Source of the DNA: Polaribacter sp. Hel1_85
Lineage (GTDB): Bacteria; Bacteroidota; Bacteroidia; Flavobacteriales; Flavobacteriaceae
Direction of reading: 5' to 3'
DNA length: 64,000 nucleotides
Assembly: GCF_000766795.1 (NCBI RefSeq)
Contig: NZ_JPDS01000001.1
Location: 67,001-131,000, forward strand
The notes below the pieces were generated by a model, which was not told the origin of the DNA, made no database searches, and worked only from the letters and a program-made list of their open reading frames with translations. This document shows, piece after piece, positions 24,529 through 34,300 of the stretch (its first letter is position 1; each line of letters starts with the position of its first letter). The position numbers and the translations under genes are program-made.

Positions 24529-26295
24529 ATGCAGCATCTTAAAGAATCATCAAAAGATAAAAAGAAACCAAAAGTTTCAATTGGTAAAGCTTTTAAAACT
24601 ATTATTTGGCCAAGGAGAAACTTGGTGTTTATTGGGTTGATTTTAATTGTTATAAGAAGCTTATCAGGTTTAATATTGCCATGGCAAAGTAAAGTGTTAT
24701 TAGATGATGTGGTTCCTAATAAAGATTTCGATAAATTATATTCATTAATAGGAATTGTAATTGTAGCTATTGTTTTACAAGCAATTACTTCTTTTTTATT
24801 GACTAGAATTTTAAGTGTACAGGCACAATATTTAATATCAGAATTAAGAGCACAAGTACAAAAAAAAGTATTGTCTTTACCAATTAGTTTCTTTGATAAT
24901 ACAAAATCAGGCGCTTTAGTTTCTAGAATTATGAGTGATGTTGAAGGTGTGAGAAACTTAATTGGAACAGGATTGGTTCAATTAGTTGGAGGAACAATTA
25001 CAGCAGTAATATCTTTAATTATTTTGATCAATTTAAATCCCTGGATGACATTATTTGTCTTTCTACCAATTTCTATTTTTGGGATTGTAGCTTTAAAAGC
25101 ATTTAAATTTATTCGTCCAATTTTTAGAACAAGAGGTAAAATAAATGCAGAAGTAAAAGGTAGATTAACAGAAACTTTAGCAGGAGTTAGAGTAATAAAA
25201 GCATTTAATGCAGAAGAGCAAGAAAACCAAGTTTTTGAAAAAGGAGTAGAGAAACTTTTTCAAAATGTAAAAAAGAGTCTAACTGCTACTGCAATTATGA
25301 CTAGTTCATCAACATTTTTAATTGGAGTTGCAACCACAGGAATTATGGGAATTGGTGGTTATTATATGATGCAAGGAGAAATGACAACTGGAGAATTTTT
25401 ATTTTTTACGTTGATTCTTGGTTTTATGATTGCACCAATTGTACAAATGAGTAATATAGGAAGTCAATTAACAGAAGCATTAGCAGGTTTAGATAGAACA
25501 GAAGAATTGATGAATATGCCTGCAGAAGAAGATAATGAGGATAGAAATATAGTTTTAGAAGAAGTAAAAGGAGAAATTATTTTTGATGATGTTTCTTTTG
25601 CCTATGAAGAAGGAAAAGAAGTGTTGAATAATATTAATTTTAAAGTTCTTTCTGGTTCTGTAACTGCTTTGGTAGGAAGTTCTGGTTCCGGAAAATCTAC
25701 AATTGCAGGTTTGTCAGCAACGTTTTTAAACCCTAAATCTGGTAAAATTACGATTGATAATCAAGACATGTCAAAAGTAAAATTATCAAGTTATCGTAAA
25801 CATTTAGGAGTCGTATTACAAGATGAATTTTTGTTTGAAGGAACTATTAGAGAAAACATATTATTTCCAAGACCAAATGCATCAGAAGCAGAATTACAAA
25901 ATGCCGTAAAAGCTGCATATGTAAATGAATTTACAGATCGTTTTGATGATGGTTTAGATACTTTAATTGGTGAAAGAGGAGTGAAGTTATCTGGAGGTCA
26001 AAGACAAAGATTAGCAATTGCAAGAGCCATTTTAGCAAATCCAAAAATCATTATTTTAGATGAAGCCACTTCTAGTTTAGATACAGAAAGTGAGTCTTTA
26101 ATTCAGAAAAGTTTATCAGAATTAGTAAAAGATAGAACTACAATTGTAATAGCTCACAGGTTAAGTACTATTAAGCAAGCAGATCAAATTTTAGTGGTTG
26201 AAGCTGGTAGTATTGCAGAAAGAGGAACTCATGATGAATTGATTGCTAAACAAGGAAGATATTATGATTTGTATACGTATCAATCAAAAATTTAA
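24529..26295 (+). CDS. ABC exporter (permease-ATPase fusion, MsbA-like)
   Basis: Half-transporter of 588 aa: six-helix exporter domain (about 30-330), then an ATPase with Walker A GSSGSGKST, signature LSGGQRQRLAIARA, Walker B IIILDEATSSLD and the H-loop IVIAHRLST. Architecture and length match homodimeric lipid or drug exporters of the MsbA/BmrA type. The substrate cannot be assigned. It is transcribed divergently from the cNMP-CBS-DUF294 gene, with 207 nt between the starts. A second exporter of similar build lies at 54308-56137. Confidence 0.93.
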   Translation: MQHLKESSKDKKKPKVSIGKAFKTIIWPRRNLVFIGLILIVIRSLSGLILPWQSKVLLDDVVPNKDFDKLYSLIGIVIVAIVLQAITSFLLTRILSVQAQYLISELRAQVQKKVLSLPISFFDNTKSGALVSRIMSDVEGVRNLIGTGLVQLVGGTITAVISLIILINLNPWMTLFVFLPISIFGIVALKAFKFIRPIFRTRGKINAEVKGRLTETLAGVRVIKAFNAEEQENQVFEKGVEKLFQNVKKSLTATAIMTSSSTFLIGVATTGIMGIGGYYMMQGEMTTGEFLFFTLILGFMIAPIVQMSNIGSQLTEALAGLDRTEELMNMPAEEDNEDRNIVLEEVKGEIIFDDVSFAYEEGKEVLNNINFKVLSGSVTALVGSSGSGKSTIAGLSATFLNPKSGKITIDNQDMSKVKLSSYRKHLGVVLQDEFLFEGTIRENILFPRPNASEAELQNAVKAAYVNEFTDRFDDGLDTLIGERGVKLSGGQRQRLAIARAILANPKIIILDEATSSLDTESESLIQKSLSELVKDRTTIVIAHRLSTIKQADQILVVEAGSIAERGTHDELIAKQGRYYDLYTYQSKI

Positions 26296-26300
26296 TTTGT

Positions 26301-26377
26301 TTGTCATTTCGACCTTGTGTAGAAATCTCGAAAGTTTAAAGATTTTCGAATTCATTACATTTCTCACAAAATGACAA
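26301..26377. repeat. Dispersed intergenic repeat, family A, with inverted ends
   Basis: The element begins TTGTCATTT (26301-26309) and ends with the exact inverse AAATGACAA (26369-26377). It contains TCGACC...GAAATCTCG and a GATTTTCGAATTC block. It resembles 1454-1534 and 46647-46769. Confidence 0.6.
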
Positions 26378-26397
26378 TAATAAAATTTTAATTTTTC

Positions 26398-26405
26398 TAT
26401 TTTTG
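26398..26405 (+). promoter_or_regulatory. -7 box (TATTTTTG) for the lipoprotein gene
   Basis: TATTTTTG matches TAnnTTTG, about 57 nt before the ATG at 26462. No clear -33 element is seen. Confidence 0.4.
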
Positions 26406-26461
26406 AAAGTATTTTAAAATAAAACGACTTAAAAACTGTTATCTAAACTATAAACTAACTT

Positions 26462-27223
26462 ATGAAAAAAGTATTATTGCTATTAATTGTTATTGTAGCT
26501 GTATCATGTAAAAATGAAGCTAAAAAAGATGTTAAAAAAGAGATAATTGTAGAATCTACAAAAGAAAATTTTCCAGACGAATTAGGAAAAGTTTTTGAAA
26601 AACATGGAGGAATAAAAGCATGGAGAAATGCTCAGGTTTTATCTTTTAATAAAGGAGAAGAAGTACATACTTCTGATTTACACTCACGAAAAATTGTAAT
26701 TAATACTCCAAAATATTCTCTAGGGTTTGATGGAAAAGAAATTTGGTTAGATGAAGATGAAAAAGGAACTTATAAGGGAAATCCTGCTTTTTATTACAAT
26801 CTGTATTTCTATTTTTATGCAATGCCTTTTGTGTTAGCAGATGATGGTATTACATATGAAAAAGTAGCTGATTTAAGTTTTGAAGGAACCAATTATTCTG
26901 GATATAAAATTTCTTATGCTTCAGACAAAGGAACTTCACCAGATGATAATTATATTATTTATTACAACCCAAAAACATATCAAATGGAATGGTTAGGATA
27001 CACTGTTACATTTAGGTCTAAAAAAACTAGTGATAAATATAAAATGATAAGATATAATAAATGGGAAAATGTTAATGGAATAATGCTTCCAAAAGAGATT
27101 ACTTGGTATAAAAAAGATGAAAATAAAAAACTAAGTCCAACTTCTAAAATTGTGGAATTTACATTGCCATTAATAAGTCAAGGTAAATTAGCAGATTCAT
27201 TTTTTATGAAACCCAAAAAGTAA
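26462..27223 (+). CDS. Lipoprotein of unknown function (DUF6503-like)
   Basis: A 253-aa predicted lipoprotein. The signal peptide ends in lipobox VAVSC (Cys17), and a lysine-rich linker follows. The mature domain, FEKHGGIKAWRNAQVLSFNKGE and onward, resembles a Bacteroidota family I recall as DUF6503, with an LolA/LppX-like beta-sheet look (FDGKEIWLDEDE; YYNPKTYQMEWLGYT; EITWYK). No catalytic motif is visible. It stands alone, with its own promoter box and a terminator that lies inside the convergent Nudix gene. Confidence 0.75.
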   Translation: MKKVLLLLIVIVAVSCKNEAKKDVKKEIIVESTKENFPDELGKVFEKHGGIKAWRNAQVLSFNKGEEVHTSDLHSRKIVINTPKYSLGFDGKEIWLDEDEKGTYKGNPAFYYNLYFYFYAMPFVLADDGITYEKVADLSFEGTNYSGYKISYASDKGTSPDDNYIIYYNPKTYQMEWLGYTVTFRSKKTSDKYKMIRYNKWENVNGIMLPKEITWYKKDENKKLSPTSKIVEFTLPLISQGKLADSFFMKPKK

Positions 27224-27230
27224 AAAAATC

Positions 27231-27773
27231 TTATGATAAATGTTCAATAATTTTATCATAAACAGAAACATAATATTCATGAAACCTCGAGAGCAAAACG
27301 TTTTCGAGGTTTTTTGTGTTTTTTAATATTGATAAATCAAATAACTTAATATCGTCTACTTCTTCTTTTTGAATTGTTAATTCTGATAAAGGAGTTTTTA
27401 ATTCTGCAATAAAAACATGATGATGTTCATTGTCTTGAATTCCGTTTTTATGAGAAACTTGATGAATTCGAGTGCCAATTTTAATAAGTTCTTCTTCCTC
27501 TAATTGTAAACCAATTTCTTCAAAAACTTCTCTTTTTGCAGATGATAAAACTGTTTCTCCAGCTCCAATGTGTCCTGCAACAGAAATGTCCCATAAACCC
27601 GGAAAAACTTTTTTTGATAAAGCTCTTTTTTGAAGTAAAATTTTTTCATCCGAAGTAAACAACCAAATATGAACAGTTGCATGAAACCATCCATTTTTAT
27701 GAGCTTCAGATTTTAAAGCCGTTTTTCCAGTTGGTTTTCCTTCAGGAGTTAAAATATCAATTAGTTCGTCCAT
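27231..27773 (-). CDS. Nudix hydrolase (IPP-isomerase-like subclass)
   Basis: Protein of 180 aa with a perfect Nudix box: Gly67-x5-Glu73-x7-Arg81-Glu82-Val-x-Glu85-Glu86-x-Gly88-Leu. The N-terminal half (LIDILTPEGKPTGK, then HATVHIWLF and KRALSKKVFPGLWDISVAGH) matches the YfcD/IDI-like Nudix branch. No IPP-isomerase-specific Cys is obvious, so it is likely a nucleoside-diphosphate-derivative hydrolase; the substrate is unknown. It begins 1 nt after the aminotransferase stop. Its 3' end contains a hairpin that acts as a terminator for the opposite strand. Confidence 0.88.
   Translation of the reverse strand: MDELIDILTPEGKPTGKTALKSEAHKNGWFHATVHIWLFTSDEKILLQKRALSKKVFPGLWDISVAGHIGAGETVLSSAKREVFEEIGLQLEEEELIKIGTRIHQVSHKNGIQDNEHHHVFIAELKTPLSELTIQKEEVDDIKLFDLSILKNTKNLENVLLSRFHEYYVSVYDKIIEHLS
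27282..27316 (+). terminator. Intrinsic terminator for the lipoprotein gene, inside the convergent Nudix CDS
   Basis: AAACCTCGA (27282-27290) pairs with TCGAGGTTT (27304-27312) and is followed by T residues to 27315 on the + strand. It lies about 59 nt after the lipoprotein stop and within the last codons of the leftward Nudix gene. Confidence 0.65.
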
Positions 27774-27774
27774 T

Positions 27775-28932
27775 TTATAAACAAGATAAAATACAGTTTG
27801 TTAATTTAGTGAAACCTTCTTTTGTATTGTATAAATGACAAGAAAGACGAATGTAATTTCCTCTAAAAGAAATAAAAATACTTTCTTGATTTAGTTTCAA
27901 TTTTAGTTTTTCAATATCTAATTTCTCAGGTAATTCAACTCCAAATAAATGATGTGTTCTAAAATTATCGTCTTCAATAAAACATCCATTCTGTTTTAAG
28001 GTTTTAACTGCGTCAGAAGTAATTTCTTTACAATATTCTTGTATTGCATTTGGAGTCCAAATTAAAACTTGCTTTAAAGCTTCAATTTGCATTTTTATGT
28101 AAATAAAACTTGCGTGTTCACCAGTAGAATACCTGTTAGCTAAAGGTTTGTATTTAGATTCGTATGAAGTTAAATTGCTCATGTTTTCGCTATTTAAACG
28201 ATTAGACCAATTTTCTTCTAATGGGGTTCCATTGTCAAAATATTCACCAAAATAACCATAACCACAACCATAAGGTCCAAATAACCATTTATAACCTGCA
28301 CAAATTAATGCATCTGGTTGTATTTCTTTCACCGAAAAAGGAAATGCTCCAACAGATTGACTTCCATCAATAATTAATAAAGCATTTTCTTGTTTTGCTT
28401 TTTTACTGACTGCTTTTAAATCGAATAAAGTTCCATTTGCCCAATGAATATTTCCTATAGTTACAACTGCAGTTTTATCAGAAATAGAATTTAATATTGC
28501 TTCATTCCATTTTTTACCTCTATTCAGTTTCTCTAAGGGCATTGAGACAATTGTAATTTTTGCATCAAATTTTTTGGCTAGTTTTTCCCACACATAATAA
28601 TTACTAGGAAACTGTTCATCAACTAAAAGAATTTCATCTCCTTTTTTTAAGGTGATATTATTAGCTGCTGTTGCCAATCCATATGAAGCAGAAGGAATAT
28701 TTGCAATTCTATTATAATTGTCTACATTAATCAATTCCGCAAATAGTTTTTTCACTTCTTTTACAGGTTCAAAATAACTGTCACCTGTAATTTTATAGGG
28801 ATGACTTTTTTCTAAAACACCATCAATTCCTGCTTGTTCAACCGCTTTAAAAGAAGGTGATTGACTCGCTATATTTAAATACGTTATTTCTTCAGGAATA
28901 CTGAAAAGGTGTTTTTGGTTGGTGATTTTCAT
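27775..28932 (-). CDS. Class V PLP-dependent aminotransferase / cysteine-desulfurase-like enzyme
   Basis: Fold-type I PLP enzyme of 385 aa. The pyridoxal-binding Asp is in LLIIDGSQSVGAFPF and the Schiff-base Lys in ALICAGYKWLFGPYGCGYG. An N-terminal segment, FSIPEEITYLNIASQSPSF, fits the class V opening. It is closest in pattern to selenocysteine lyase or isopenicillin-epimerase-like proteins of unknown substrate, with no nearby Fe-S assembly genes that would mark it as a SufS/IscS. It is followed immediately by the Nudix gene. Confidence 0.85.
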   Translation of the reverse strand: MKITNQKHLFSIPEEITYLNIASQSPSFKAVEQAGIDGVLEKSHPYKITGDSYFEPVKEVKKLFAELINVDNYNRIANIPSASYGLATAANNITLKKGDEILLVDEQFPSNYYVWEKLAKKFDAKITIVSMPLEKLNRGKKWNEAILNSISDKTAVVTIGNIHWANGTLFDLKAVSKKAKQENALLIIDGSQSVGAFPFSVKEIQPDALICAGYKWLFGPYGCGYGYFGEYFDNGTPLEENWSNRLNSENMSNLTSYESKYKPLANRYSTGEHASFIYIKMQIEALKQVLIWTPNAIQEYCKEITSDAVKTLKQNGCFIEDDNFRTHHLFGVELPEKLDIEKLKLKLNQESIFISFRGNYIRLSCHLYNTKEGFTKLTNCILSCL

Positions 28933-28997
28933 TTCAGATGGTGTTAACGTTTGTTAGTCTGATTGGTTTTTATTGAAATAAAATGTAAATAAAAAAT

Positions 28998-29071
28998 GTA
29001 TCGAGAACTAATTAGTATAAAAGTTCTCGATACAAATTTATTCATTCTTCATAAATTCACTCGAATTGATA
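28998..29071. repeat. Dispersed hairpin repeat, family B (long-armed form)
   Basis: GTATCGAGAACT (28998-29009) and AGTTCTCGATAC (29022-29033) form a perfect 12-bp inverted repeat over a 12-nt loop. The second arm continues into TACAAATTT...AAATTCACTCGAATTGATA. That outer frame (TCTCGATACAAATTT ... AAATTCACTCGAA) recurs at 45469-45515 and is a long form of the TTCGAG...TCGAGAA unit. Confidence 0.6.
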
Positions 29072-29084
29072 AAAGATTTTTTAT

Positions 29085-30173
29085 TTATTTAAAGTAAGAA
29101 AAAGTTTCTCCGTCTTTAATATTTAATAAAGTTTCATAAATCATTTTAATTACATTTTCTACATCTTCTCTATGCACCATTTCTACAGTAGTATGCATAT
29201 ATCTTAGTGGAAGAGAAATTAATGCAGAAGCAACTCCACCATTGCTATAAGCAAAAGCATCAGTATCTGTACCTGTTGCTCTAGAAAGTGCAGAACGTTG
29301 AAAAGGGATTTTCTTCGCCTCAGCTGTTTCCGTAATTAAATCTCTTAATTTTTGTTGTACAGCAGGTGCATAAGCAACAACTGGACCTTTCCCCATTTCT
29401 AAATGACCTTCTTTTTTCTTTTCAATCATTGGTGTAGTTGTATCATGAGTAACATCTGTAACAATAGCAACGTTTGGTTTTATGGTTTGTGTAATCATTT
29501 CTGCTCCACGTAAACCTATTTCTTCTTGTACAGAATTCGTAACGTACAATCCAAAAGGTAATTCTTTTTTATTTTCTTTTAGCAAACGTGCAACTTCAGC
29601 AATCATAAAACCACCCATTCTATTATCTAAAGCTCTACAAACAAACTTATCACCATTTAAAACATGAAACTCATCTGGATACGTAATTACACAACCAACA
29701 TGAACTCCTAATTTTTCTACTTCTTCTTTTGTTGCACAACCTGTATCAATAAAGATGTTTTCTGGTTTTGGAGCTTCCTCATTTGCTTTATTTCTTGTAT
29801 GAATTGCTGGCCAACCAAAAACTCCTTTTACAATTCCTTTTTTAGTATGAATATTTACAATTTTACTAGGTGCAATTTGATGATCTGATCCACCATTTCT
29901 AATTACATAAATTAAACCATTATCAGAAATATAATTTACATACCAAGAAATTTCATCAGCATGACCTTCAATTACAACTTTGTATTTTGCATCAGGATTT
30001 ATAACGCCAACTGCAGAACCATAAGTGTCAGTAATAAAAGTGTCTACATAAGGTTTTAGATAATCCATCCAAATTTTTTGACCTTCCCATTCATAACCTG
30101 TTGGAGCTGCATTATTTAAATATTTTTCTAAAAATGTAAGCGATTTTTTATTTAATATTGATTTTTTTGCCAT
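29085..30173 (-). CDS. M42-family metallopeptidase (glutamyl aminopeptidase/endoglucanase-like)
   Basis: Cytosolic dinuclear-metal aminopeptidase of 362 aa. Metal-ligand motifs are VVIEGHADEISW, CRALDNRMGG, SVQEEIGLRGA (catalytic Glu), IVTDVTHDTT and the C-terminal SLPLRYMHTTVEM. Members form large TET-like assemblies that trim peptides. It lies alone between a repeat element and a divergent ABC transporter gene, so its peptide substrate preference cannot be inferred from context. Confidence 0.93.
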   Translation of the reverse strand: MAKKSILNKKSLTFLEKYLNNAAPTGYEWEGQKIWMDYLKPYVDTFITDTYGSAVGVINPDAKYKVVIEGHADEISWYVNYISDNGLIYVIRNGGSDHQIAPSKIVNIHTKKGIVKGVFGWPAIHTRNKANEEAPKPENIFIDTGCATKEEVEKLGVHVGCVITYPDEFHVLNGDKFVCRALDNRMGGFMIAEVARLLKENKKELPFGLYVTNSVQEEIGLRGAEMITQTIKPNVAIVTDVTHDTTTPMIEKKKEGHLEMGKGPVVAYAPAVQQKLRDLITETAEAKKIPFQRSALSRATGTDTDAFAYSNGGVASALISLPLRYMHTTVEMVHREDVENVIKMIYETLLNIKDGETFSYFK

Positions 30174-30298
30174 TATTTATATATTTATAAAAATTGATTT
30201 TTCTTTAATGTATGTAAAAATAAAGCGATTTTTTATGATTGCATTAAAAAAATCACAAAAAATTGTAACAAAAGTGCTTACTTTTACACTAATCATAA

Positions 30299-30318
30299 AT
30301 TCTCGTTTTCACGAGAAT
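30299..30318. repeat. Short hairpin ATTCTCG-N6-CGAGAAT with family A-like tail
   Basis: A 7-bp inverted repeat (30299-30305 with 30312-30318), followed by GACAATTTT. It resembles the end of the intergenic repeats seen elsewhere. It lies in the 220-nt spacer between divergent genes. Confidence 0.4.
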
Positions 30319-30393
30319 GACAATTTTAATGGGTTTCTCTTAAAAAGTTAAGAGAAATCATTTTTTCGAGTAAAAATCACTAAAACCAAGAAA

Positions 30394-31281
30394 ATGAAGT
30401 TAGTAATTGAAAATTTAACTAAGACTTATAAAAACGGAGTAAAAGCTATTGACAATTTAAGTATCGAAATTGGTACAGGAATGTTTGGTTTATTAGGTCC
30501 AAATGGAGCAGGGAAATCATCTTTAATGAGAACAATTGCAACATTACAAAGTCCTGATTCTGGTTCAATTAAATTTGGTGATATTAATGTGTTAGAAGAC
30601 AATATGTCTTTAAGAAAAGTGTTGGGGTATTTACCACAATCTTTTGGTGTGTATCCAAAAATGTCTGCAGAAGATTTATTGGATTATTTTGCAACTTTAA
30701 AAGGAATTACTAACAAATCAGAAAGAAAAGCAATTGTAAAAGAGGTTTTAGAAATCACCAATTTATATGATGTAAGACGTAAATATGTAGCTGGTTATTC
30801 TGGAGGAATGAAACAACGTTTTGGTATTGCGCAATTACTTTTAAACAATCCAAAATTAATTATTGTTGATGAACCAACAGCTGGTTTAGATCCTGCAGAA
30901 AGACATCGTTTTTTAAATGTTTTACGTGAAGTTGGTACCAATACAACTGTTATTTTTTCTACTCATATTGTAGAAGACGTTAAGGAATTGTGTAATGAAA
31001 TGGCAATTTTAAATGGAGGAAGAATTTTAAAACATACAACTCCACAAGAAGCTACTAAAGAAATTGGCAATACAATTTGGACAAAAATTATTACAAGAGA
31101 AGAATTAGAAGAAAATGAAAGAGATTTCAATATTTTATCTTCAAACTATAATCAAGATAATACATTAAATATTAGAGTGCATGCTATAGAAAAACCTGCG
31201 GATGATTTTGTGGCTGCAACTCCGCAATTAGATGATGTTTATTTTATTGCTTTAAAACAAGATGAACCAGTTTTAAGTTAA
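30394..31281 (+). CDS. ABC transporter ATP-binding protein
   Basis: Cytosolic ATPase subunit of 295 aa. It has Walker A GPNGAGKSS, Q-loop LGYLPQSFGV, signature YSGGMKQRFGIA, Walker B LIIVDEPTAGLD and the His switch STHIVED. The C-terminal 70 residues form an extra domain (WTKIITREELEENERDF...). It precedes the permease-aminopeptidase fusion by 52 nt and must energise it. Such ATPase plus ABC-2-permease/M1 pairs are recurrent in Bacteroidota; the cargo is unknown. Confidence 0.93.
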   Translation: MKLVIENLTKTYKNGVKAIDNLSIEIGTGMFGLLGPNGAGKSSLMRTIATLQSPDSGSIKFGDINVLEDNMSLRKVLGYLPQSFGVYPKMSAEDLLDYFATLKGITNKSERKAIVKEVLEITNLYDVRRKYVAGYSGGMKQRFGIAQLLLNNPKLIIVDEPTAGLDPAERHRFLNVLREVGTNTTVIFSTHIVEDVKELCNEMAILNGGRILKHTTPQEATKEIGNTIWTKIITREELEENERDFNILSSNYNQDNTLNIRVHAIEKPADDFVAATPQLDDVYFIALKQDEPVLS

Positions 31282-31333
31282 TAAAAGTTTATTCTAAAAA
31301 TCTATTCATCTAACTATCTAAACATCCAAAGAA

Positions 31334-34300
31334 ATGTTTTCAACTATTTTCAAACAAGAATTAAAATATTGGTTTAATAGACCTGCATTTTACATTTATA
31401 TAGGTATTTTCTTATTATTAGCATTCTTTTTATCTGCTGCTTCTGCAGGCTTTTTCGATTCTGTAACAGCCACAACTGGTTCTTCTAGAATTGTAAACTC
31501 GCCAATAGGAGTTTCTGGTTTATTTAACGCATTAACCATTTTTATTTTCTTCTTATTTCCATCTATTGTTGGAGTTTCAGTATTTAGAGATTTTAAAAGT
31601 GAAATGCATACCATTTTATATTCTTATCCTTTTACAAAAGCAAATTATTTATTTGCAAAGTTTTTTAGTTCAATTGTAGTGGTTTCTGTAATTGTATTTT
31701 CAATTGCATTGGGAATGATAATTGGTTTTAGATTTCCTGGAACAAATCCAGATATTGTTGGTCCATTTAATGTAATAACATACTTACAAACGTATTTCGT
31801 TTTTATTTTACCCAACGTATTATTGTTTGGTGCTATCGTTTTTGCAGTAGTTGCGTTTACAAGAAATATAGCAGCAGGTTTTATTACCGTTATTATTTTA
31901 ATGTTCGGACAAGGAGTTTTAGAAAGTTTACTTTCTGAGCCAGAGCATAGAACTTTAGCTGCAATTATAGATCCTTTTGGTTCTGCAGCAACTAATTATT
32001 ACACAAAATATTGGACACCTTCAGAGCAAAACGAATTGCAAATTCCAATAAAAGAAATGATAGTTTACAATCGATTATTATGGTTGGTAATTGCTACTTT
32101 AATCTTTGGGTTTGTATATAAATTCTTCAAATTCAGTCAGAATGCCATTTCATTTTCATTTAAAAAACCAAAAGCTGAAAGAGTTACAAAAACCAATTTT
32201 AGCGGAATTACAAAAATAGTTTTACCTAAAGTTTCTTATAATTATTCTTTCTTACAAAACTTAAAAACCACTTGGAAATTATCGAATATCGACTTTAAAT
32301 ACATCGTAAAAAGTTGGGCATTTATATCAATTGTTTTAGTTGGTTTGGTTTTAATAGTGGTTGGTTTATCAGAAATAGGAAACCTTTTTGGAACAGCAAC
32401 TTTGCCAGTTACGTGGAAAATGTTGAATACAGGTGGAGTTTTTGCAGCATCAATAAATATTTGTACATTTTTATATGCTGGTATGTTGGTACATAGAGCA
32501 AAAATTGCCAAAGTAAATCATTTGGTTGATGCAACTCCAATTCCTAACTGGACATTGTTATTCTCTAAAGTAATTGCATTGATAAAAATGCAATTGGTTT
32601 TATTAGCTGTAATTATGGTTTCTGGAATGCTTTTTCAAGCTTATAATGGATTTTATAATTTTGAAATAGGTCATTATTTAACAGAACTATTTTTCTTAGA
32701 TTTTTTAAGTTTTTTAGTTTGGGCTTTTTTATCAATTTTTATTCAAACCTTAATTGGCAACCCTTATTTAGGTTTATTTGTATTGTTGGTCATTTCAATC
32801 GGAATGCCATTTTTGTCTTTAGCAGGAATTGAGCAATCTATTTTTAAATACAATCAAGGTCCAAGATATAGTTATTCTGATATGAATGGTTATGGAATTT
32901 TAGAACCTTATTTATGGTATAAATTATATTGGATTTTATGCGGATTAGTTTTATTAATTGGCTCTTTTTTATTTTGGGTTCGTGGAATTCCGAATTCTTT
33001 TGCAGAAAGAATTTCGATTGCTAAATCACGTTTTAAAGGTTTTGCAGCCATCAGTTTTTCTGTTTTCTTATTAGCATTTTTAGGTTTAGGATATTCTATT
33101 TACCAGCAAACAGGTACAAAATCGAAAAGAACTTCATCTAAAGAGGCAGAATTGCAAAGTGTAAATTGGGAGAAAACATATAAAAAATACGAAGGTTATG
33201 CACAACCAAGAATTGTTTCTGTAAAAACAGATGTAAATATTTTTCCGAAAGAAAGAATGTTTGATGCTTCTGCTATTTATACAATGGTGAATAAAACAGA
33301 TAAAGCAATTGATACGTTGTTTTTAAACCATAATGATTTAGAAAGTACTTTTGAATTTAGTAAGCCTAATTCTTTAGTTTTAGAAGATACCATTCAGCAT
33401 TTTGATATGTATCATTTTAAAAATAAAATTTTACCTGGAGATACTTTACAGCTTGCAATTACTGTAAAAAGTAAGAAAAATACTACGTATAGAAGAAAAT
33501 CTCCTGTAAGAGAAAACGGAACATTTATCAATAATTTTTCAATGTTTCCTTCTTTAGGATATTCCTCTCAAGCAGAATTAACAGATAACAAAACGCGTAA
33601 AAAATTCGACTTACCAGCAAATGATTTACGTCCTCAACCATCAGATTCTACAGCTTTAGGAGATACTTATATTTCAAAAGATTCAGATTGGATCAATTTT
33701 GAAGCTACAGTTTCTACATCTAAAGATCAAATTGCAATTGCTCCAGGTTATTTGCAAAAAGAATGGACAGAAGGTGATCGTAAATATTTCCATTATAAAA
33801 TGGATAGTAAAATCTTAAATTTTTACGCTTTTAACTCAGCGAGATATGAAGTGAAAAAAGAAATGTGGAAAGGCATCAGTTTAGAAATTTATTATCATAA
33901 AGGTCATGAATTTAATTTAGACAGAATGATGAAAGGAATGAAAGCATCTTTAGATTATAATGCTAAAAACTTTAGCCCTTATCAGCATAAACAAGCAAGA
34001 ATTATAGAGTTTCCAAGAACAGGAGGAAGCTTTGCACAATCTTTTCCAAATACAATTCCGTTTTCGGAAGGAGTTGGTTTTATTGCAGATGTAGATGATA
34101 AAAATGAAGATGGAGTAGATTATCCGTTTGCAATTACGGTGCATGAAGTTGCACATCAATGGTGGGCGCATCAAGTTATTGGAGCAGATGTTTTAGGAGC
34201 AACAATGTTGTCTGAAAGCTTGTCTGAATATGTATCCTTAAAAGTGTTAGAACATCAACATGGAAAAGCAAAAATGAGAACTTTTTTAAAGAAAGCTTTA

